This document shows, piece after piece, positions 51,787 through 62,500 of a DNA stretch of 64,000 bases; the stretch's first letter is position 1, and each line of letters starts with the position of its first letter. The stretch covers positions 39,892,737-39,956,736 of the forward strand of contig CM043869.1 in the NCBI GenBank assembly GCA_023846275.1. Reading direction: 5' to 3'. Under the pieces are notes generated by a model, which was not told the origin of the DNA, did not search any database, and saw only the letters and a list, made by a program, of their open reading frames with translations. The translations under genes and the position numbers were made by a program. Source of the DNA: Vanilla planifolia. Lineage: Eukaryota > Streptophyta > Magnoliopsida > Asparagales > Orchidaceae.

Positions 51787-53446
51787 TCAAGGAGACCCGA
51801 AAGTTCTTCCGGTGGAAGTCGTGGTGGCAGTGGAGGTGGTCGCCGATGACGTCCTCGGTGTCATGGCCTGCTTAACAACCACCGTGGGAAGCGGAGACTT
51901 GCTTCTCCTTTCCTGCTCTCTGATGAGCTCTCCAGCCATCCTTTCCAGCTTCTCTCCGTTGGTCTCTTTCGAAAGCCTCTTGCCTTCGAAGAGCACCGAC
52001 TCTAAGCTCCTGTCGATCATCATCGCCTCCGCCATGGACAGCATCCTCTCTGCATCGCGGTTCACCACGTTCGATGCTAGTGCTTTACTCGCAAGGTCAT
52101 TTGGCTAAAATAAATTTATTTATAATTTTCCATGAGATATTTTGTATTTTTTGCCACAGAAAGAAAGCTAATTATTATTTTTTATTTTTTTTAATTCGCT
52201 TGATTGGCAAAATTAAACTTCAATTCTCTTTAGACCCACCTGAATTCGTACATAATTCGTCACGCTGCGCTGCCCAAATGCCATGGCGATGGCTTGATCA
52301 ACCTAGATCAGACAAAAATGAGGAATTTAGTGATCACTAATTTTTTAAAACAACAGCTATAAAGCGATGAAGATTGTTTGAATGCGATTTACTGAGGACC
52401 GCGATTGTTTTTTAATTATCTATTTTTTGCTAAATATGTACGGGTTAAACTATAAAATTGCTATCAAAAGAGGCGAAATTAGGAAAATTATAAAGCATAG
52501 GAAGCCGAGTAACCCATACCATCTCAGCCATCGCCTTTCCGGCAATCCGAACGCCTTCCACCTTCGACGGCGAAGACCGGCAGACGAAATGGTCTGGATG
52601 GACGCTGCCAATCGAAAGAACGAGAAGGTCGTCAACCCGGGAGGCAGAAGGGAACTCCTGCTTGTTATGGAGCACATGCGTGATGGCGGCCGCGGTCGGA
52701 TTCGCCATCGCCATCTCCCCGCCGACAGCAGCAAACCGTGTTCGTCCGTCAACCGAACTCACCTGCACCGCCTCTCGGCCAGCGCAAGTAGCGGCACATA
52801 CATCCTTTACCTGGAAATTGTACGCGTCGGCCTCCACCGCATCCGCTCTGGAGAAGAGAAACGGCGCGCTAGTGGAGAGGTCGAAGCAAGGAATTAACAA
52901 GGGCTTCACGGTGTCCCTCAGCGTCGCGCCACCAAATACCCGTCGAAATGTGCCTCCCCCGTCCCGCCGGAAGAACCGTTGGAAAAGCCCCTTTCGACCA
53001 ACGGCGAAATCTCGGGGGAGACCGCTTTTGATGAGGAAGGACAACGCATCCTCTGCGGAGAATAGGGATCGGCCATCGGGCCCACGTGCGAAGAGCAATG
53101 CAGCAAGGACACCCCCCGCTCCGGATCCTGCGGCGACATCGAAATAATCGGAAATCCGAGAAGCTCGATTGCCCGAGAGGCGGCGGAGGGAGGATTCGAG
53201 GCGGGCAAGGGAGGCAGCGGCAAGGAGGCAGTCGCTCACGGCGTCGATAGAGAGGATTCGAATCTTACCGGGACAAAACGCCGGTCGGGAGGGGGTCTTC
53301 GCCGGTGTTGTCGTAGATGATCCGGACAAGAAAAGCTTGTTATCATCGTATCCGAACAAGAACTTGGACTCGAGGATGCTGAATATCTCGTAGCTAACTT
53401 TCTCCACATCGACGCTCGAGTCCGTAGGCGATGGTGATGTTGCCAT
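51787..53446 (-). CDS. Patatin-related protein, pPLAIII subfamily, three exons
   Basis: Exons on the minus strand: 52520-53446 (309 codons, ATG at 53446), 52240-52302 (21 codons) and 51787-52104 (105 codons plus stop), all phase 0 with GT-AG introns, giving 435 residues. The lipase box is GSGAGG (GxGxG) instead of the serine hydrolase GxSxG, and the region of the catalytic aspartate reads GGEMAMANPTAAAITHVLHNKQEFP. Both are marks of type III patatin-related proteins. The exon 2 peptide VDQAIAMAFGQ and the exon 3 start fit the family. The C-terminal tail is serine/threonine rich. Plant members affect lipid turnover, cell elongation and cellulose content, with weak acyl hydrolase activity reported for some. 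Exon 1 is strongly GC-rich. Which of several paralogues it is cannot be told from sequence alone. Confidence 0.93.
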
Positions 53447-53785
53447 TATCTACAGGAGATAAAAAGATCTGAAAAATCGAGAAGGCGATGAGAAACGGCG
53501 GAGCTCCCGTAGCGGCTATATACTGCGACGGCGGATACCCGCGCAGACTGGCCTTGCCTCGACATTTGTTTGACGGAAATGCCCCCAGCGATATGTGGAG
53601 AAAATGGACGAACAGGATACTGCCACCAGATCCAACAATGGGAATGAAGCGTCGGTGGGTGGGGCAGATTGGAATAGGATGATTCCGTTCCGTACCTTAC
53701 GGTTCGGGAATGGTAAGGACCGTCGGCGAAAAGTTGTCTAAGAAGGCGCACGTGTGGCACCGTCCGTCGACGCTTGTGGGATAGG

Positions 53786-53845
53786 ACTGATAACCCGGTT
53801 CGCGAATGCGTCGGCTCGGTGGACGAGCCGAGCCGACTGATAACC
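53786..53845. repeat. Perfect 10 bp inverted repeat with flanking 10 bp direct repeats
   Basis: Arms GTCGGCTCGG (53810-53819) and CCGAGCCGAC (53828-53837) are perfect reverse complements with an 8-base loop. The direct repeat ACTGATAACC occurs at 53786-53795 and 53836-53845, the second copy overlapping the right arm by two bases. It lies about 370 bases upstream of the patatin-like start codon. Confidence 0.85.
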
Positions 53846-54291
53846 TACCTGTGGGAAAATGACGAATAATTTTCCTTTCTGAATTCATTTTATTTTTACA
53901 TAAAATAAATTTGCCGTTTGATAAACATTTTTATTTCAATAAAAGGAAAACACCTTGGTTTCAGCACGGGTGCAGAAGGCCTACGCGTTCTCTGGGAAAT
54001 CTTTGTTAATTAAATTGGTACTTGCTTTTGGAGATTCCACCTTACATCCATGTGTGTGGTCTTAATTTAGCATATTATCTAATGCTATTGATTATATTAT
54101 CCGGTCAACTTGCACTTATCTCCTTTTTTTTTTTTTATTTTGAGAAATACAAAATTGTTCTTACCATACAAATAATAGCATTTGCTTATGTTGTTGCTAA
54201 TCGATTAAACTTTAATAAAGAAATTTGATAATATACTAATTGATAAGGATTTTTTAAAATTTATAATTCAATGGTTATTTTTATATTAAAT

Positions 54292-54462
54292 AAAATACAA
54301 AAATAGTATATTATTATACAAATCAACTATGACATAACTATTTTTTTTTTAATTTTAAAAGAACATAGAGTTTGCTGTTTGCTTTCTTTTCAGTAAGCTA
54401 TTTTTTTTCCCAAAATACAAAAATAGTATATTATGATACAATCAAGTTACTGTTTTTTTTAA
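54292..54462. repeat. Direct duplication with an offset of 120 bp
   Basis: AAAATACAAAAATAGTATAT followed by TAT-ATACAA occurs at 54292-54322 and again at 54412-54441, differing at one base in the core, and both copies run into a T tract. This is a recent-looking local duplication in non-coding DNA. Confidence 0.8.
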
Positions 54463-54704
54463 GCCGTCCGTTGTGTGAACGGGAAGGTAGGGTTCTTTCG
54501 GCCGTGTGTCTCCGCGGTTCTCAGCTTCTTGCCATCCGGTCTGCCTAACTTCGTTGGATTTGCTCGCCGGCTCAAGACTTAGGAAAAAAATGTAACAAAA
54601 AAAGAAATCTTAAAGTTAGTTATTAATTTGGGCGAATACTTGAATTGATCAAACTTAAAAAAAATTATAATATTTATGAAGCAATTATCTCTAATATATT
54701 TAAC

Positions 54705-54735
<31 letters not shown>

Positions 54736-56028
54736 GATTGTGACATCATATTTCAAGTATAGTTCACAATTTTACAAAGTATAAGAATATTTTGACAAGT
54801 AAAGTAGTAGTCGTCAAATTAGTATTTTATGATATCTTTTGAATAAATTTTCTATTGCATATTATTTTTAATATATTTATCTATTAAAATATAAATATAC
54901 ACACACATACATATATGTATATAATATTATATTCAATTTCAATTATTCAGAATATAATTTGAAATCAAACTTTTATAAAATATGGAAACTTTTTGATAAG
55001 TAGAATGCTACTCTTTGGTAGTTATTATATTAACTAATCATTTTTCAATATTAATAATGTTTATCTAAAAACAAACCTATCATTAATGAACTCAGTGCAT
55101 TTGTAATAATTATCATTTGATCTCACAAACTTGTCAATTCATATACAAGTAACACATTTTTAGAATAAATAAGGATTTTTTTTATCACTTGCAATAAAAA
55201 AATTAATGAGATATTATGTGTATATGAATCACTATGATTAAATGTCTTGTCTTTTACATTGCAAGTGAACTTTATATGATGAAGCGGAGAAAAAAGCTAA
55301 CATAGTATGACATAAAAACATTCAAATAAAATTTGAACATTGTTTTTTATTGTCAAGTCTTAAATGTCATTACAATTACTCTTCACGACTTATAATGTTG
55401 CATGTTCACTTTTTTCAAATATCATACTATAAATAAATAATTATGACTTAAAACACATAGTTAAACATTCTAAAAAGTAATGTGAATAATAAATTTAAAT
55501 TAATCAACTATTTAATCTAAATGTATAATCAAAACAAGAATGAATGTAACTAATCATAAGATCTAAACAAACAACTTTTATACTTATGAATAAAAACACT
55601 GTAGAATTTTTTAAATGATTCAATGAATTTTTATTGAACAAATTGATTGTAAAAATTTAGTTTGATAAATACAAATAAGAAAGAGTAAAAAAAATACATC
55701 ATTAATCATAAATATTTATTTTATAAAATACTTCAAAAAATTAGTTTCTATTTTTAAAAAAATAATATTCCCTATGTAGAAAAATATGTTGTATCAAGAT
55801 ATAATTTTTTTTTTAATTGTTATTCACTCTCTTATACAAAGAATAAATATAATTATATGATTTTCTAGAAATGTAAAAAAAAATCTTAAAAAGACGATGA
55901 ACAATTCATTGTAATACATATAATGATTACAAACATTTATATAAACTTTAATTTTTCATAAAATTAAAACATAAATATTAGTAATTTTGATAAATTCATG
56001 ATTTGACGTATATACTAGTAAAACTGGA

Positions 56029-56073
56029 AATCGATTTTTTATTTATTTTCTTGAGATCGAGAAAAAATCGATT
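56029..56073. repeat. Perfect 12 bp inverted repeat, 21-base loop
   Basis: AATCGATTTTTT at 56029-56040 and AAAAAATCGATT at 56062-56073 are exact reverse complements. It lies about 520 bases upstream of the helicase start. It could form a hairpin, but nothing indicates a role. Confidence 0.85.
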
Positions 56074-56561
56074 AACAACTTTATAAAAATATATGAACAT
56101 AAGATACAACTAATAAGAATGGAAACAAATACAAATATTTAAAAGAAAATCCATTCAAATATATACGATTAAAGTATCAAATGTTTGCCTTTCGATGAGA
56201 CGTTCAGTGATTGACAGTTGATTTGTCACGCTTTCCTGGATAATATTTGAATGTTGAATAAAATTATACGATGAGTTATAATATTAAGATTAAATTATCA
56301 TTTGGATGAAATATAGATTTCATAAATTTTATTAAAAAATATAAATATTTATTACAATTTTAGTATAAAATCTTATATAAAAGCCTACTATTTGTGCCCT
56401 CGTCACTAAAACTCAAACCTGACTAAAAAAATCTTAAAAGACTAAAATGCCCTTTGAACACATCCTACGGGCAAAATAGTCTCCAAAAGCGTAACATTCT
56501 AGGGGTTTGTAACTGCTTCCCTGTTGTTCACTGGCCTCTCTATCTTGATCTCACAAAACCG

Positions 56562-56569
56562 TAGGGTTT
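56562..56569 (+). promoter_or_regulatory. telo-box upstream of the helicase start
   Basis: TAGGGTTT (reverse complement AAACCCTA) lies 28 bases before the ATG. Telo-boxes near the transcription start are common in plant genes for ribosome and organelle gene expression, which fits the neighbouring helicase. Function here is inferred. Confidence 0.55.
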
Positions 56570-56596
56570 ATACTGCGCTGATTTTCCCGTGGCAGG

Positions 56597-59500
56597 ATGA
56601 ACTTTATCTTCCGGAAGTCAGCCAACATAGTGTCCTCTTTGGTGACGCGGCAGGCTGTGGTTTCGATTCTTTCCTCCGAGTTTGTGGGGCTCGCTGGCGC
56701 TATCCGTTCAGAGCCATCATCTTGGGGTTCGGTGTGTTTCTTTCGCAGATTTCATTGCTCTGGTTTGGGGCCAGGGAGGCAGTGGGTTCATGGCCTTTGG
56801 CGGAGGGAATTCCATTTGTCGACTGCAGTGGGTGTTAAGGCGACTGAAGTTGATAGGGCGGAATTCGCTGTTGATGACTTGCACGAGGAACGGAATACAG
56901 GCGAAGATGGTCTTGAGATCTCCAAGCTCGGGATTTCCAACGAAATTGTCACTTCTCTTGCAAAGAAAAATATAACGAAGCTTTTTCCTGTCCAGGTACT
57001 GGTTAGCAGATGCATTTGTTATATATGTATAACTCTGAGAACCCTTGCTCTGCAATTCTGTACAAACCTCGAATGGTGGTTAATTTTTATTTATGACATT
57101 CGTCCCTGGTCTATTTGTCATTAAGTAACTATGGTATCAATTGCAAAAACTCTATCCTCCTCGAAGATGGAAGCAATTTGGTTCCCCTCCCAGAGAAAAA
57201 ATAGTAAGAAATCGCCTGTTTGGCAACAAAATCCGCATGAAGTTAAGCTGCATAGCACAAAGATGAAGCCTACGGTTTGGTTTCCTTATTTGCTAACCAA
57301 GCCCCTCACAACTTAGCCATCTTAGTAAAAAATGGAAAATAACTACATGCTAACCACAGTGAGAAGCTGCTCTGCATGATCATAAGCTGATCTCTGATGA
57401 TCACGTCTGTACTATTATCATAACCATTCAATAAGTACATATCATCAAAGATCAGCTTAATTCAATACTGAATTGTGGGAACCCAAGAAAGGATCTTAGG
57501 ATTACGAAGGTCAATATGTCTTTGCTACTTCCATGGACCGCTAAACCATCACCAACAATGTCAAGCACACTTGTAGCAATAAAAAAGTGGACCTCAACAT
57601 TGCAAAACCGCCATACATGATAAATGCATGCTATAATGCCCTAAACATAGCAATCAAACCTTTCTCTCCGAGCTTTTTCAGAAAAAAAGAAAGTTCAGCC
57701 ACTGAAGTCTATCTCCATAAATGAAATCGTCATTGCTCTAAATTGTTAGGCTTTGCAAGCAAATTTGCACAAACAAACAATATGGTACTACTTGTCATTG
57801 GTCCTATAGCCCATGATTAGCTAATGAGGGGTGAGATCAAAAGTTGCAAAAGGCAGATCTTTGTTTGGGCAGCATGCCAACAAATCACTCAAAAGCAGGG
57901 GATGAACCCTTTTGTGTTTTAAAATGGCAACACAACCCAACCTCACATTGAAGCTGCTATTGATGCAGCTAAACAACCGTCCATGGGTCTATCTTTTGCC
58001 ATTGTTGTAGGTCCCCAGCCTATTTTGTGGCCTCCATCCTCCACATTACAACTATAAGGGTGCAATAAATATGACAATGTAGACCTTAGCCACCATGGTT
58101 GATTAGCAACTTGAAAGTTCATGTTTTTCTCCTAAATGATCAAATGTAATAGGTTGGCACCAAACAAGTGCCGCAATATATGCGATTCTTAGGCAGTAGT
58201 AGGGTCAACTAGCTCACTCATTCTTTCTGGTGACTTACGGTTATTCTTGATGTATGTAGGCCATTTGTAGGGTGAGAAGAAGATGATTCATATCTAAAAG
58301 AACATGTATATATTTGTCATTGCTTACCATTTGAAATTATTGAGCACCACATCATTGTCATTGTATATAAATTTCTGAACTCACGAGATCCCTCATGACC
58401 TTAAAAAGTACAACTCTAGTACTATGCTTTAGACATTGGCTATTTGCTTATAGAGGTTGATCCTTAGCCAAAAACATGGACAACTTAGGGAACAATGCCC
58501 TTGAACCATCAAAGCTTTTGGTTTGCAGATATTTTTTCGATTATTATGATGTAAGGCACACTTTGTTGAATCACTATTCTAGATGAAAGTTTCAATCAAG
58601 TACTTAATATATTCAATAAAATTTGTAGTAATGAGGATTTGAAAATGTATAAATTGGCGTGATAGTAATTGTCCATGAGGATGTAGGATAATGGAGACGT
58701 TGGATCATGCTTTTTGGTCCAATGTTGAAGTTTTGGCCTTTTTGGTCAAATATATTGGAGCATATGCTATGGCAAAGAGGCTTAATTTCGTTCGATTCCT
58801 TGCATGGTTGGATGCATGATGACTATAGGAAATAGTTGTCAAAGATCATCAATTGTGTGGCTACTATGTTGTATCTTTAGGCTAACTTTGGGGTTTGTAA
58901 CCCTTCCTCAAGACAATTAACTAATGTGACATTCTTGGATTGTTGGGATCACCTGGGCTTCTCAGGGTCCCCCAACAATTGTAGGTGATAGAGCAGGAAT
59001 CAGGGTGATGGTTAGGGACCAATTGGGCCAACTTTTGCTTTTCTATAACTAGGGGTACTTCTCCACTCCTCAAGTCATGGACGACTGTGTATTTGTTGGG
59101 GCTATTAACCTTGTGGCCTCTCAATTTCCCTTGTATTATGGCATCTGGTTCTCCTAGGAGACATCTTCCCTCTCTTGAAAAGCGACTGACTAGGACGTGA
59201 GTTCTCTCTACTTTCATGCAATTTGTAACATCCACCTCTTATCTGATCACAAGATTACTTAAATTTACCACTTAGGAAATGCTATTGTCAACTAGGTGGT
59301 CAAACATACTTTGTACGAGGGCATTAATGACTTGTGTTTGTGCCCTTGTCACACAAATTCCATGCTATTCTTGTTTCTGATCATATATAGAATTCACCTT
59401 AAATTGCTTTAGTGTAGGCTTAGGCGAACACAATACTGGGAAGTTGATGAGGGAGGGTAACATTACACCTAAAGAAGCAATCCCAATCATCATAGCCCCC

Positions 59501-62500
59501 AAAATAAGGGCAAGGCTAGCTTTAATGAACCAAGGCTGGTGTGGGGAAGATTGAGGTGTTTTCTTATGCCCATTTCTTGTATCCCAACTTCTTCATAATA
59601 TATTTCAGTTTTTCCTAGGCATCTTTTTACTAAACAAAACTGAGGACTTGCTCCAATGACCTTGTGACCTAACCAGTCACAACAAATGTTCATAATTGAG
59701 TTGAGTTTTTTTGTAGTAGCACAATTGGTGAGGTAATAAGAGAGCATCATTTATGGAGCAAAAATTGAGAGATCAATGGTTCAAAGGGTGGCCATTGTGA
59801 TCCCAATATTAGTACAAGCTCGATTCCTTTGGTGAAGGGGAAGTTGAGCTTTATAAAATTGATAAAAAGGCATGGGGGTAAGAGACACGCCTTCTTGAAT
59901 CCACATGATGTCTTAGTTCAATCCTTCTCTACTTGTTAATAAGAATGGCATATCTAGGCTTAATAATGCAAGCCATAACCCATTTACATCAAGCCTTAGC
60001 AAAGCCAAGATGGTGCAATACAATATTAAGAAATTCCCTCTTCATCTTGTCATGCATTTGTTCTGTGTTAACTTTGATGACAACAATCAACTCAATAGAT
60101 GAGAAAGAGGAAGGCAATCTTCTTATAAGCTTGTGAACTAGAACTCAAATATTAGAAACGTTCTTCCCAAACACTTTGCTCTACTACGATTTGATAATTA
60201 GGACTGATCTTCATCTTGAAAGTTAGAAACATTATCACAACATTGTAGATTGCGATACACAAGCTAATGGTCCTAAATTAGGAATGATCGTATGCCTTGA
60301 GGAGCTTCCAAATGTGGACAAGGTATTCCTCCAACTTTTGCAATGCAACTTTTATCTCCAAAAAATGTAGGTCCCCTTTGTCACAACATTGTTGACAATT
60401 TCTTAATATTCCCTAAAGAAAGAGGTTGTGACCCTTGCTAACCTTGGAGGCATGGTTGGGACTAATAGAACGCACATAATGGACAATCTCATTTACAAAA
60501 ATAGGAGCATAAAGTGGCTTAGCTTGCTTGGGATTCATGATCACCCGAAGCGAAGGGAGAGGCAAGGAAGTTATGGGGCTAGCGGAAGAGGCACACCTTT
60601 CCCTATAGAGTTTGTGGAGAATAAAGGAGATCCCTCTTGAACACCCTTTATCTCTTGCAATAAAGAAAATAGCGTTATGGCTTTATTCCATGAAGTATCG
60701 TCATGATGAAGGGTAGTGTTCTCATCACCCTTTAGTAGCCATTTGCTATTGATGCTCTACCACAAACAATTTTAAATATTGGCAAGCAAAATGTTAAGCT
60801 CAAAATCTACTAAAGTAGTAGAGACTGTTCGTCGATAAATTTCCCAACTCCAGAAAACTTGTATTGCCACAAATATGAAGTTCAAATCTCCAAAGAATGT
60901 GTCAACTCACAACAAAAACCATCTTATTATGCTATACGTTGAGAACATGAAGGCTCTTGGGACCTTAAAAGCTAGAGAACCCTTAGCAAGACAAGTACTA
61001 GCTTGTTTGATTACCACCTTGATTGAGTCAATTGTTAGCTAGATAATGTTAGACTCTTTTTGACACACCTGAGGTATAAAGTCCAACCTTGCAATATGAG
61101 GTAGATTATAGTAATGATTAGATCTAATCCAAGATAAGTGCATCACAGTAGCTTCAAAAAAGGCCATCAATTTATCTGAGTTCATAAGCACCTTGTCCAA
61201 GTGGATCCACAAGCCTTTTCTTATTGTGGAACCATGTGGGGCCCCACAAATAAAAGATCATGCAAGTTACTCAATCATGAACTATAAAACTCCCTCTTAG
61301 TAGATCCCTAGGAGAATTTTGTCCAAGTCCAACCTCATGCTATGGTTTGTTATTTTGATAGAGAATGTATTTAAAATCTCCTGTCACAACTCTTAACTTA
61401 TTAACATCAATATGGTTATTAATAGTCTCCCTCACATATTTTTTGGCATGATAATTTTCGTCAGCATAAATTATCTTAAAATATTAGTGGGCTTGGTCCC
61501 ACTATCTAACCTCAACGAAGATGACTTGTTTGGTAGAGCTAACAAGATGCCTAATCCACTACATAATAATGCTTCTTGATTTGCTTACTAAAGGGATTGC
61601 ATAATCTCATTGTCTGTCAGCCAGTTTGTTTACACCACATCAAGAGAGAAACTTGACTCTTATCTTTAATAAGAAGACAATAAATGTATCATGGCTCTAA
61701 CTAAGCTCTGAAGATTATTTTGTGCAGAAATTTTTCTAAGTGCCTTGTAGCTCCAATATACAGTAGAACTCATAATGAAAGAACAAATGAATGACAACCA
61801 TATTGTTAGCTAAGTATCCTCCTTCCTTTGCTTGGATGGATCATCCCCATAATTTGGAAACCTTGAACTCTTTGTTCCAGAATATCTTCAAAATTATGAC
61901 TTTGTCTTTTTTTCTTGGCCCTTTCCTTTACTTACATACAAGTTCCAACTTTGGAGTCTCCTAGCTTGATGGCTTTAAGTTGTATGATCACATAAAAATC
62001 ACCTTTTCCTTGAGGTTCAGCATGAGTCAATAGGGCAAATGAATTAGACTTACCTCCAATGGAGCAAGAAGAGATGACATTCCATTAAGTTTTCTTTCTT
62101 GACTCTCTCCATTGTTGCAGTGAGATAAGGGAGGGGATTTGTGGCCTACTACAAACAAATATGCTATAACTCTAGTTTGCCATTGAACTATGGGATCCTG
62201 TAGGAGCCAATTTGTGTACCCCCATTTGATTTAAACCTCATGGGAAACCATCCCTTGTGAATTATTGATGTTCATGGATCAATAGCACAGCACTCCATCT
62301 AGCTTCCCTACTGTTACAAGATTGTTGCATGTGATCACTCAAAATGAAAAGCACTTTCAGAGCTACACCTCTGTAGTTCTGATTCTTTCTTGCACCAAAA
62401 ATTTAATGAGTGGTCGAATTGGCATACTAGATGATCTAGTCACAACATATTAAATGGCTTGGCCCTAAGGTTCCACATTGCATGACAATAGACCAATAAT

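Larger units (their letters stand above)
53447..56596. other. Spacer between divergent patatin-like and helicase genes
   Basis: 53447-53870 is GC-rich and is the likely promoter and leader of the patatin-like gene; it includes a hairpin listed separately. A second GC-rich block at 54460-54590 has no recognised function. The remainder is very AT-rich with an (AT)n tract at 54706-54735 and two structured repeats described separately. Confidence 0.5.

Noticed and set aside
52662-53147. Plus-strand frame of 161 codons
   Set aside because: Antisense shadow of the patatin-like exon 1, with no domain.
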